From: Saussurea involucrata
Taxonomy: Eukaryota; Streptophyta; Magnoliopsida; Asterales; Asteraceae
Direction of reading: 5' to 3'
Assembly (NCBI GenBank): GCA_033807775.1
Contig: CM066318.1
Coordinates: 81,843,379-81,907,378 of the forward strand
DNA: 64,000 bases
The position numbers and the translations under genes were made by a program. The notes under the pieces were generated by a model. That model was not told the origin of the DNA. It saw nothing but the letters and a program-made list of their open reading frames with translations, and ran no database searches. This document shows, piece after piece, positions 22,819-32,500 of this stretch (its first letter is position 1; every line of letters begins with the position of its first letter).

Positions 22819-24333
22819 ATGAGAATGATGAGCGAGTTGATCGTAATAGGAAAATGGTTTTATCAATTATCCAATTGGAAGAATCCCATAACCACTGTTT
22901 TCGTCCATATCCTTCTCTTGATATTGGTTTTGTATCCAGACCTGCTTCTGCCAACACTTTTCCTCTATCTATTCTTGATTGGCATGTTGTACTACGAATG
23001 GAGACCAAGAAACCCTCCCCACATGGACACACTTCCTGATCTTGATCTTGATCTTGCAAGGATGAGAAATGATTATATGATCACTGGAACGATTCAGACA
23101 GTGTTTGCTGATTTGGCAATTCAAGGGGAAAGGCTTCAGTCTTTACTCAGCTGTAGAAATCCTAGAGCTACAGCAGCATTTGTAACATTCTGTTTGGTTT
23201 CCGCCATTGTTCTGAATGTCACACCTGTCCAAGTTCTCACACTTGTTGTAGGCTTCTACGTGTTCCGCCACAAGCCACCTTTCAACATCCAGGACGTCGG
23301 ACAACAACAACCACCGAAAGCAACGTTACCTGCAACCCCAAACGAAACGAATCCCTCTATCCTGGTGCCGGCCCAAATATGCCAACGTTTCTCACTTGAT
23401 GAGATCCGATCAGCAACTCAAAACTTCGATGAGGCGCTGGTCTGTGGCCATGGTGGATTTGGTAAAGTCTATAAAGGATTTCTCAAGGATGATGATGATT
23501 CAAATACCAATATTGTTGCAATCAAGATGTCGAGTTCCATGTCGAATCAAGGATCCGCAGAGTTTCGGGCTGAAGTGGAGATGCTTTCTAAGACTCGACA
23601 CTGTAATCTGGTGTCATTGATTGGATATTGCAACGAGGGAAGAGAGATGGGTATTGTTTACGAGTATATGCCGGAGGGGAGCCTTGCGGACCATCTTCAC
23701 AAAACTGGTTCTCCTAATTTATCGTGGTTGCAACTGCTCAAAATATGCATAGGAGCCGCTCGTGGACTCAACTACCTACACACAGGCACGGGTGCTCAAC
23801 ACGGGATTATACACCGTGATGTGAAGAGCTCCAACGTTCTGTTGGATAAGAATTTTGCAGCAAAGATTTTTGACTTTGGTCTGGCCAAGATAGGTCCTAC
23901 GAACCAGACACGTACGCATGTCACCACTATGGTCAAAGGCACATTTGGGTATTTAGATCCATGTTATGTCTATACAGGCGAGTTGACCAGAAAATCGGAT
24001 GTTTACTCTTTTGGGGTTGTTTTGCTTGAGGTGATATGCGGGAGGCCTGCGGTTGATACGAGTCTTGATGAAGAGCAATGGAGTTTGGCGCCATGGGCTC
24101 AAGCCCGCATTAAAGAAGGGAAACGCAACCAGATTATTGATTCTAGGCTTAGGGGGCAAATCTCTAGCAATTGCTTGAAAGACTTTGTCCGAGTTGCATC
24201 CCAGTGTTTACATAAACAACCGAATCAGCGTCCTAGGATGGCTGAGATCATTGCCAGCCTCGAGCTCATACTTTCATTGCAAGAGAGAAGGGATTCTTCG
24301 ATAACAGTATGGAAATTTATTGGCAAAAGTTGA
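22819..24333 (+). CDS. MCTP membrane-anchor (PRT_C) domain fused to a FERONIA-like receptor kinase domain
   Basis: Single intronless ORF of 504 residues. Residues about 8-151 match the C-terminal PRT_C region of plant MCTP/FT-interacting proteins: GKWFYQLSNWKNPITT, a first membrane hairpin (27-59), RPRNPPHMDT, then GERLQSLLSCRNPRAT and a second hairpin (117-149). In MCTPs this reticulon-like part anchors the protein in the ER at contact sites. A Gln/Pro-rich linker (156-186) leads to CQRFSLDEIRSATQNFDE, the juxtamembrane start of CrRLK1L (FERONIA-type) kinases. Kinase motifs: Gly loop GHGGFGKV (210-217), VAIK Lys236, HRD 332-334, DFG 352-354, GTFGYLDP activation segment. The usual APE-position Glu is Cys382. 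C2 domains and a malectin ectodomain are absent. MCTP similarity continues just upstream (22800-22817) in another frame, broken by one extra A. No such architecture is known to me. Confidence 0.85.
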   Translation: MRMMSELIVIGKWFYQLSNWKNPITTVFVHILLLILVLYPDLLLPTLFLYLFLIGMLYYEWRPRNPPHMDTLPDLDLDLARMRNDYMITGTIQTVFADLAIQGERLQSLLSCRNPRATAAFVTFCLVSAIVLNVTPVQVLTLVVGFYVFRHKPPFNIQDVGQQQPPKATLPATPNETNPSILVPAQICQRFSLDEIRSATQNFDEALVCGHGGFGKVYKGFLKDDDDSNTNIVAIKMSSSMSNQGSAEFRAEVEMLSKTRHCNLVSLIGYCNEGREMGIVYEYMPEGSLADHLHKTGSPNLSWLQLLKICIGAARGLNYLHTGTGAQHGIIHRDVKSSNVLLDKNFAAKIFDFGLAKIGPTNQTRTHVTTMVKGTFGYLDPCYVYTGELTRKSDVYSFGVVLLEVICGRPAVDTSLDEEQWSLAPWAQARIKEGKRNQIIDSRLRGQISSNCLKDFVRVASQCLHKQPNQRPRMAEIIASLELILSLQERRDSSITVWKFIGKS

Positions 24334-24858
24334 GTCAAAGTAAATAATTTAATGATAGATTACTAGAGGAAAAGTTCAACTTAATGTACGTGAAAGTTGA
24401 TTGGGAGAAAATCAAGACTGCCCAAAATCTAGTGAAATGAACAAAAATGTACATGAATTGAAACAACTATTTCTAGTGGATGAGTTTTGTTCACCACCTG
24501 CTGTATGACTCTATCTTCCCCTCAAGTTGATCCGCGTCATAGACAACAAGTTTGTATCAGAGAAAAAGAAACCATAATGATCATCCTTAGTTATGTTGAA
24601 TGTTGAATGTTGAATGTTGAATGTTGAATGTTGAATGTTGATGTGTGAGAGAGAGAGTGCAAAACCAAAAAAAAAAACTGATAAATACCTTAGTAATTGT
24701 CCATCTATACGGTATGCACAGTAATTAAAGATGTTTCTAGGTATCTATGCACCTGTGCATGTTATATTGGAAAAATTACTTATAAGTTATTTATATGCAC
24801 ATGTGAATACTAGATGAGTTGTTATAAGGAAAGGGTGTTTTTTTTCCTCTAAACCTTA

Positions 24859-24860
<2 letters not shown>
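24334..24860. other. intergenic with a heptamer minisatellite
   Basis: 3' flank of the kinase ORF. The only clear structure is the ATGTTGA array at 24593-24641. No gene is seen. Confidence 0.6.
24593..24641. repeat. Perfect 7-bp tandem repeat (ATGTTGA)x7
   Basis: Seven exact copies in a row, followed by TGTGTGAGAGAGAG. Confidence 0.95.
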
Positions 24861-24891
<31 letters not shown>

Positions 24892-24893
<2 letters not shown>

Positions 24894-25653
24894 AGTGGTT
24901 CAAATGAGAAATGCTAAATGTTTGAGAAATAGAGAAATGATTCTAGTCCTTCATCTGATCAACATTTGCAGTTTTGACTGTGAAGCACCAGATAATTCCT
25001 TGCGTGGTCCGCAGAAGATAGAGGAGGTAGTTTCGTAACGTTTACAAATACACAGGACGATATGTGAAAATCAGTTAATTAGTTCATATGTGAATCACAA
25101 AGGTTCATATGTGAAAATCAGTTAATTAGTTCATATGTGAATCACAAAGGTTCATATCTGAATCTTTTTATTTGGAAGGCAGCAAAGAACAATTTTATTA
25201 ACCAACCAAAGAGTCAACACCACAAACTACACGAACAACCAAGAAGCCGACGACACAACCAAAACAAAAACCAAAGCTAGCAAAAACACCAAGAGAGCAA
25301 CAAAACAAAGAAATAAAACAGAAAGGTGGCGAGCACATATCAACTTACAGTTAATTAGTTCATATATGAATCACAAAGGTTCATATGTGAATCAGTTAAA
25401 AGGAGTCCATATGTGAATTACATGGGTTCACATATGAACATATAGTTCATATGTGAATCACACATATTCACATATGAACTCGTCACACATATTTGTAAAA
25501 GTGATGAAACTGTCATTCTATTTTTGGAATAACCGCAACTTTTGACCATTCAAAGCCGTAATTCTTGACCAATCAAATCCGATCTTGACCGTATGAATGA
25601 CTAGAATTACTTCTCTATTTCTCACAAACTTAACACTTTTCATTTGAACCTAT

Positions 25654-25656
<3 letters not shown>
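24892..25656. mobile_element. TA-flanked foldback element E1 (765 bp)
   Basis: Bounded by (TA)n (24862-24890 and 25657-25700). The left end begins GGAGTGGTTCAAATGAGAAA; the right end closes TTTCATTTGAACCTATGAC. Inside these, AGAAATAGAGAAATGATTCTAG is mirrored by CTAGAATTACTTCTCTATTTCT. The interior is a field of TTCATATGTGAATCAC words in both orientations (25075-25170 and 25350-25480), TTCATATGTGAA being itself almost palindromic. A 160-bp A-rich stretch lies between the two fields. No coding capacity. Confidence 0.85.
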
Positions 25657-25700
<44 letters not shown>

Positions 25701-25703
<3 letters not shown>

Positions 25704-27157
25704 GTGGTTCAAATGAAAACTCATTTTTCATTGTGCACATGAGGACAAGTCACATCCATTAATTCAAATTTGGAAAATGGTTAAAACAAAATAAGATTAA
25801 TTAAGAAGTGATTAGGACAAAATTGGAAATTTGAATATGTGTCTACCTTATTTGACTTTTTATTTTCTTTTTTAATTAAAAACTTTTACCCCTTTAAATT
25901 TTAAAATAAATTATCTTAAAAATTACTAATATTTTAATCAAACAAATTACATAAAAAGACGAGAATTTCGTGCTCTTCGATATGACATCCATCTTGATAT
26001 AATTTTTTAACCGTTTTTACGTGGAATGTCATATATGTGTTATATTAATTATGAATATGTATGCACACCCCCGGGTGTCCACATTCAGTATGAATAACAA
26101 AGGTGAATGCTCATTCACTATTCATGATGAATAATACAGTATTCATTATGAATAACGAAGTATTCATGGTGAATAATACAACATTCAGGATGAATAATAC
26201 ACGAATTCATGATTTATATATTATTCATCATGAATCACCATGAATGCTGTATTATTCATCCTAAATGATACATTATTCATGATGAACAATAAATGAATGA
26301 CCGTGAAGGTGTGGGCACATGACACGCTCTTTTTGTTTCCCGATTCATAGCCAAAAATTGGTTTTATTCATTATGAGTATGTATGCACATCCCCGGGTAT
26401 CCACATTCAGTATGAATGACAAAGGTGAACGTTCATTCACTATTCATGAAGAATAATACATTATTCTGAATGAATAATACAACATTCGAGATGAATAAAA
26501 CACGAATTCATGAATCGTGTATTATTTACCTTGAATGTTATACTATTCATCCTAAATGATACATTCATGATGAATAATACATGAATGACCCGTGAAAGTG
26601 TGGACACGTGACACGTCCTCTTTTGTTCCCCGGTTCACAACCTAAACTCGATGGGTGTTGGTTTACGGTGATGAATAATGCCTTACGATGCTGAAGAAAG
26701 TGTTAAAAAAGACGATGTCGAGTTACGGACTCACGATGTCGAGGTGTGGTACACATTTGAACTTACATTAATATTCATAATGAATATAGAACATATATAA
26801 CATTTTATGTAAAACACGGTTAAAAAAACTATATCGAGATGGATGTCATATCGAAGAACACGAAATTCTTGTTTTTTAATGTAACTTGTTTGATTAAAAT
26901 ATTAGTAATTTTTTAGATAATTTATTTTAAAATTTATGGGGTAAATTTTTTTAATTATAAAAGAAAATAAAAAGTCAAATATGGTTGGTGTGAGATTGAA
27001 ATTATCTTCCTATTTTACCTCTAATCACCTTAATTAATAATTTCAATTAAAAACTCTATTTAATATGAGTCATTGGATCAATAGAGATGGAATGGCCGAG
27101 ATCTGTCCTCATGTGCACAATGAAAAATGAGTTTTCATTTAAACTTTTCTCTCTTTC
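25701..27157. mobile_element. TA-flanked foldback element E2 (1.46 kb)
   Basis: Bounded by (TA)n (25657-25700 and 27158-27167). A perfect inverted stretch of 33 bp begins TGAAAACTCATTTTTCATTG near the left end and its complement ends near 27140. Inverted similarity continues inward for about 340 bp (for example ATGACATCCATCTTGATATA against its complement near 26840). The centre (about 26050-26640) is two imperfect direct copies of a 330-bp block, each full of the palindromic word ATTCATGATGAAT with AATAC spacers. No ORF. Confidence 0.87.
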
Positions 27158-27167
27158 TATATATATA

Positions 27168-27396
27168 GGGTACAAATCAAATACAAACCATGTATTTGTT
27201 GCACCCCTTACAAACCACAATTTGCATATGTGCAGAACCAATCTGCATATATGCATTGTCCCATATGAATATATGTTCATTATATGTATATTCTTGCACG
27301 TATGCATATGCATATATGCAGACTGGTTCTGCACATATGCAGACTGTGGTTTGTAAGGTGTGCAACAAATGCGAGGTTTGCATTTTACGGAGCCTC
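27168..27396. mobile_element. TA-flanked foldback element E3 (229 bp)
   Basis: Bounded by (TA)n (27158-27167 and 27397-27418). Almost the whole element is one hairpin: arms containing TTGTTGCACCCCTTACAAAC and its complement, then TTGCATATGTGCAGAACCA and complement, around a short centre near 27275. The private word is TGCATATGTGCAGA. The ORF-like frames across it arise only from the palindrome. Confidence 0.87.
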
Positions 27397-27999
27397 TATA
27401 TATATATATATATATATACCTACGAACTGCATTGATTTATTTGGTAGCATATATATGTATATATATATGGGCTTAATCAAATGAGAAATGTTTAGTTTCT
27501 GGTAACCGTGAGATCCAATATGAGCCAATCATTTAAGATAATTAATGTTATTTCTTAAAATAAACTTAAAGGGTAAATTAGTAAATTGTATTGAATATTT
27601 AATTTATTTTAATTTTCTAATTTTGCATTTCTCTCTTCTCTAAATTCACATGTCTCACCCTCTCTTTCACACGTCTCACTCTTTCTCTCTTTTAACCCTA
27701 AAAAAAGTTTTTTCTTATCATTTTCTCATAGCCACCACAACATCCTTCTCCCTCAACTCCGATGACCTTCTCCCTCCCTCCATCCACCACACAACTCGAA
27801 ATTGTGGATTCTCACACGGTTATTTGATCTAATTTCAATTTACCCTAATTGTAACCTGCCATGTCATGGATGTGTTTTACTTTCTGCACCTGCAACACGA
27901 GAAAATGCTGAAGACACACGACGTACCTGTGATGAATGTATTCTTCCTCAGGCACTCCCATTATAAATCATAATCACTTTGTCTAAGAAGTATTTCAAA

Positions 28000-28345
28000 A
28001 TGAAAAAGAGTTGCAAAATGGAGAAATTTTCAAGAAAACGTCTCTTCGTTTGCTTTCCACGAGCAAAAACTGCGCAACTTTGATTTGTCTATCGGTCCCT
28101 TTCTTGGAAACCATCACTAGACTTCTCTGGAGTAAATCCATCAAGTAATCCTCTACCATATCTTCTAAGTTTCTACTCCCAGTTTGATCTATGAATCCCT
28201 CAACAACCCATAACCGAATTAGTTTGTTCACTGGAATATCGCAATCTCCAGAAAACTTTCCTAGATAGAGAAAACATCGTCGGCCAAGATCCAGGGGAAC
28301 AACCCCTCCGCCATGGTCGATTACAATCTCCGTCAATCCATCACT
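28000..28345 (-). pseudogene. NLR (CC-NB-LRR) fragment: winged-helix/ARC2 region
   Basis: The minus strand encodes CFLYLGKFSGDCDIPVNKLI followed by RLWVVEGFIDQTG, then LEDMVEDYLMDLLQRSLVMV. This is the region after the GLPL motif in NB-ARC proteins of the CNL class (CFLYLG, LIRLW.AEGF, YL..L..RSL). The P-loop, kinase-2 and LRRs are missing, and the MHD position is replaced by a shortened segment (VAQFLLVESKRRDV). It lies within element E4, so it is most simply a captured gene piece, not an immune receptor. Confidence 0.78.
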
Positions 28346-28439
28346 GCCTCCACACATTTTTCGAGTTCTAGATCTGGGTTTGATTTTGATATTGGTTTAT
28401 GATTTTGAGTTTTGATGACAATGGTTTGATTTTAATTTT

Positions 28440-28870
28440 AGGGTTTAAGTGTAACACAAGGGTATGGGTATCATGGTGAGTTTGATTTTGATTTTTGGGT
28501 TTGGTTGTATCATATTGGGTATGGGTATCACAATGCATCTTCTGGATCACATTGGGTATCACAGTGGGTTTCATTTTGATTTTGGGTTGGTTGTATCACA
28601 TTGGGTATCGGTATCACAAAGATGTTTACTTGGGTATCACAATGGGGAGCACAGTTCTTCGTTTTTATTTGTTGCTTTACACGGTTGGTATCACACTGGT
28701 ATCACAGTCGGTATCTCATTGGTATCACAATATATCTTGTATGTATTTTTGGGTAGCACAATTCTTCGTTTTTATTTGTTGCTTTACACGGTTGGTATCA
28801 CAGTCGGTATCTCACTGGTATCACAGTTGGTATCACAATGTATCTTGTATGTATTTTTGGGTATCACATT
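28440..28870. repeat. GGTATCACA word field inside E4
   Basis: More than fifteen near copies of GG(G/T)TATCACA, many followed by (A/G)T(T/G)GG, occur on the plus strand. Two longer direct copies are included, each with TTCTTCGTTTTTATTTGTTG then CTTTACACGGTTGGTATCAC. The long open frames across it (28464-29009 and 28495-28872) result from stop-free repeats. Confidence 0.8.
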
Positions 28871-29111
28871 GAAGATTGTGTATATTGTTTTTACTTGGTG
28901 TTCGCCGGAAAAAGTTAACCAGAGAGAGGAGAGCGGAGAGAGGATAAATTTACAATACCTAAAATACCCCTTAATTAAAATCTTAAGTCAAAAATACCAA
29001 AATTATTAATTTCCTAATTTATGGGTTGATTTGTGGTTGAGATTGGATCTCACGGTTATCACAAATAACATAGTTCTCCCTTGAATGACCCTATATATAT
29101 ATATATATATA

Positions 29112-30033
29112 CTAACAGAATAGTGAATTGGAGGAGGTATTCAAATTCTGGAATATCATGAAAAAAGATTTCTTTGAACTTTTGAAATCCTTTTTGAATA
29201 GGAACTGGAAGGGTATCTGGAATGTTACCCGTGAATTTGAACCATCTAACAAACCATCTTGGGTATGAACAATCGAAATTCTTATCAAAAAATAGAAACC
29301 ATGAATGAGTATAGTTTCTAAGATAGAAATGATTGTACCAGGCATCTTGATAATCATAAAAGTTGTAGGACGGATGTTTTGGGTAATTTGAAAGAGTCTT
29401 ATCAGTATATGAACGAGTCTTCCATTCTTGAATTGAAAGAATATGAAAAATATGAACTTTGCTGAAAGCAATGGTAAAAGGATTTGAAGAGTTTGAATTG
29501 TGATGGATCTTGATAGATCCAGTGTCTTCTAGAATTGCCTGATAATAGTCTCTTGTTTTTGAATTATTTCCGATAAATAAGGAATCTTTGGGGAAAAGGA
29601 AATCAACAAGGGCATGAAATCTTTTGTTGTGGATTTGTATCTCGTAATCTTCAAGGATCTCAACAAGTTGTTGGTTTGGATTTGGGATATAAGAACTGCT
29701 ATTGGTTTTGGAAGAAGGTGTAGCTGTTCTTGGTTTTTGAGGAGTAATGGTTTGAGTGTTTGACGAAACGACAACCTTTTTAGGAGTATAATTTGGTGAT
29801 ATTGTAACTGGCGTTTGAACTAGAGAAGAATATGAAGGCTGAGTCTTTATAGGGGTAATTGGAGCAAATCTATTTTGTGTAGGAATCATTTGGAAAAGAG
29901 AGGAAGATGCAAGGGTAGGATTATTGAGTGGTTTGAACGGTGATAGTTGCATCTTTTTCTTTTGATCAGGGTCTTGAATCTTTTGAGCAGAAGAATTTTT
30001 AACATCAGTTTGATCAATTTTTCTAGACATCAT
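29112..30033 (-). pseudogene. Pararetroviral ORF2, 3'-truncated
   Basis: An open minus-strand frame begins at 30033, overlapping the end of the upstream RT frame by ATGA. The first third is Ser/Thr/Pro/Lys-rich and probably disordered. The rest is aromatic-rich with a run of Trp, Tyr and Phe (around WYNHFYLR). The function is not known; comparable ORFs follow the polyprotein in some caulimovirids. It is cut by the (TA)n tract at 29092-29111; the frame's final Ile-Tyr codons come from that tract and its stop lies in element E4. Confidence 0.6.
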
Positions 30034-31385
30034 TTCCCCTGTAAAAATTCTCTAGATAAAAAATATGGAAGAGAATTATTTTCTCCTTTGATAAATTCTA
30101 TTTGGAAATCAAAGTTACTTAACAATGCTTGCCATCTTGCAAAAATTTGTTTTGAAATAACATTTTTGATATCATTTTCTAAAATGGGTTTTGCAGATTG
30201 ACAATCTATTCGTAATAAAAAGGGTTTCATATATAAATCATCTTCAAATTTTTTGATACATAAAACGATGCTTAAAATTTCCTTTTTAACGGTTGAATAA
30301 TTTTTTTGAGTATCATTCCAAGCACCTGAAAAAAATCTTACAAGTTCTTTATTAGAATCTTTATTAATTTTTTGTTTTAATATTCCTCCAAATCCTAAAT
30401 CACTAGCATCGGTTTCAACGATAATACTAGCATTTGGTTGTGGGATATTAATACAAGGTAAATATTTAACCTTTTCTTTAATATGTTTGACAATATTTGT
30501 ATGTTCTTGAGTCCATGGTGGTGGATTCTTTTTGAGTCTTTGATATAAAGGTTTGCATATAATACCTAAATCTTTGAAAAAATCATGAACATAATTTAAA
30601 CATCCTAAAAATCTTTGAAGTTGAGTTTTGTCTTTAATTTCATCTGGAAATTTATTAGCAAACTCTAAACTTCGTTGGATTGGTTTTATAGTGCCTTGAA
30701 CAATATCATGGCCTAAGAATCTAATATTAGTTTGAAATAAACTCATTTTTGTTGAAGAAATAACTAGTCCATTGTGATGAACTAAATTATAAAATATATT
30801 TAAATGTTTGAAATGTTGTTCAATAGATTTTGAAAAGATTAAAACATCATCTATATAGACAATAGCAAAATTGCTTATAGGGATAATGATATCATTCATA
30901 ATATTTTGAAATTCTGAAGGGGCATTTTTGAGACCAAAAGGCATTACGTTCCATTCATAATGACCAAAAGGAACATTGAAGCCTGTTTTGTATTTATCTT
31001 GTTCATGAATCTGTATTTGCCAAAATCCAGATTTCATGTCGAATTTTGAAAATATTTTTGCATCGTAAAGTCTTTTCAATAAATCTCTTTTATTTGGAAT
31101 TGGATATCGAATCCATTCTAAAACTTTGTTTAAAGTTTTGTAATTAATAACAAGTCTTGGAGAACCTCTTTCTAATTCAACTGCATTCATAACATAAAAG
31201 GCTGAACAAGACCAAGGTGATTTAGAAGATCTTATAAGTTTTTTGTCTAATAAATCTTGGATTTCTTTTTTGCAATGCTCTTGTAATTCATTTGACATAT
31301 GAATAGCTCTTGATTTTGAAGGAATGTCCTTTTCATTGAAATCTTTAATATACGGTAATTTGACAATATGTTGCTTTTTTTCCAA
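30030..31385 (-). pseudogene. Caulimovirid reverse transcriptase / RNase H segment
   Basis: One open frame of about 450 residues covers RT and RNase H. Visible motifs are RLVINYKTLN, FSKFDMKSGFWQI, VMPFGLKNAP, the catalytic YIDD (about 30847-30858), a FLGCLNY connection and the RNase H start VETDASD. The KSGFWQ form is typical of caulimovirids rather than Gypsy elements. The frame is intact, but the virus copy is not, because the upstream parts are in different frames and both ends are lost. Confidence 0.88.
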
Positions 31386-31431
31386 AAGGCATTTGGAATA
31401 TTAGAGCAAACATTGTTTCCAAACAATTCTC

Positions 31432-31872
31432 TTAATTTTTAATTTGATTTTGAATATCTTTATCTTTGAGATGATCGATAATTCTTTTGTCATTGATTTC
31501 ATTGACCAAGTATTTTGATTGTTTAATTTTGTTATTTAAAGTGTTGAGTTCAGTATGAACAATTGGATCAGAAAATTCAAAGAATATTTCTTTATTTAAA
31601 ACTTTTGTACAAATACCTTCTTTATTTATAGTAAAAGGGTAAAGTTGGGAAATAAAAGGGGTTCCTAACATCAAAGTAGAAGTTAGGTTTTTGACAAGGA
31701 TTAAAGATGTTTTGTAACAATAATCATTTTTACAAATATGAACATCAGAAACTTTGCACGAAATGTTAAGTTTTGATCCACTAGCGGTTGACAATCGATT
31801 TGATGTTTTTTCATAATAAACTGTGGGGATAATCCCTTCTTACGTGCAATTCATGTCAGCACCACTATCAAT
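31432..31872 (-). pseudogene. Caulimovirid aspartic protease region, frame-broken
   Basis: The active-site DSGAD is encoded on the minus strand at 31856-31870. The frame downstream (31794 to 31432) has LMLGTPFISQLYP, matching the flap and ILG part of retroviral-type proteases. The two parts are separated by a disruption, so no continuous enzyme is encoded. Confidence 0.7.
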
Positions 31873-32500
31873 AAGGGCGATAACAGTTACTTTGAATTTA
31901 TCTCCTATACAAAGATTAATACTTGTATTCCATCTTTGCTATGAAATGGTTTTAGGAATTTTAACTTTGTTAATATTTGGTTCTTTATTTGAAATGACTA
32001 TGACCTTAGGGTTTTCATTTGGAATATCGGTTTGATCTTTTTCAGTTTTTGAAAGGTGATCTTTGATAATTTTAATTTCTGTTTTGACTGATTTTAATTC
32101 TTCTTGAAGTTCTTGAGTAGATATAGGTTTAATTGGTTGAGAAAATCTTTTAAAAACTTCTTGGAGATTAAAGGGTTCGTTCGTTTTTGAAGTATTTATT
32201 TCATTTTTAGAATTGTAATTGAGAAATTTATTTGTGGCTTCTTCTTTAATGGTCTGATCTGGAATTTTATCTAGGAGTTCAAGGAACTCTCTATCTTCTT
32301 TTGTTATGACATTAATTTTATTACAAGTATAGTTTCCTAAACATTCACAGGTTTCGGAATCTGAACCGCTAGTTGAACAATTTTCTAAAACGTTTTAAGT
32401 CATTATTATCATAATCTGAAATGCTAGATTCAGAATATGAGCTTGAATAATCATCATTGAGGATTAGTTTGCTTATTTGAGCTTTTAGTTGATTAGAAAA

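Larger units (their letters stand above)
27469..29091. mobile_element. TA-flanked element E4 carrying an NLR fragment (1.62 kb)
   Basis: Bounded by TA-rich tracts (27451-27468 and 29092-29111). The left end begins GGGCTTAATCAAATGAGAAA; the right end closes TTGAATGACCC. Inside, TAACCGTGAGATCCAAT is matched by ATTGGATCTCACGGTTA at 29043-29059. The interior holds a pyrimidine-rich leader-like piece (27600-27800), a minus-strand NLR fragment (28000-28345) and a GGTATCACA field (28440-28870). Confidence 0.8.

Noticed and set aside
22791..23039. Separate 82-codon gene overlapping the start of the kinase fusion
   Set aside because: It is the alternative frame created by the single-A shift; only its first few codons have MCTP similarity.
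27056..27484. Cluster of short ORFs on both strands around 27056-27484
   Set aside because: They are mirror products of the E3 hairpin and TA tracts, all made of Cys-Ile-Tyr-Ala type words.
28000..28345. Functional NLR resistance gene
   Set aside because: Only the winged-helix part is present; the P-loop, MHD and LRRs are missing and the fragment is inside a mobile element.
28464..29009. Long plus-strand ORFs across 28464-29009 and 28495-28872 as membrane protein genes
   Set aside because: They arise from stop-free repeats of GGTATCACA and run in two frames at once; there are no domains or splice signals.
30030..31385. Gypsy retrotransposon RT on the minus strand
   Set aside because: The KSGFWQI form of the RT motif, absence of integrase and LTRs, and the ATGA-linked second ORF fit a caulimovirid better.
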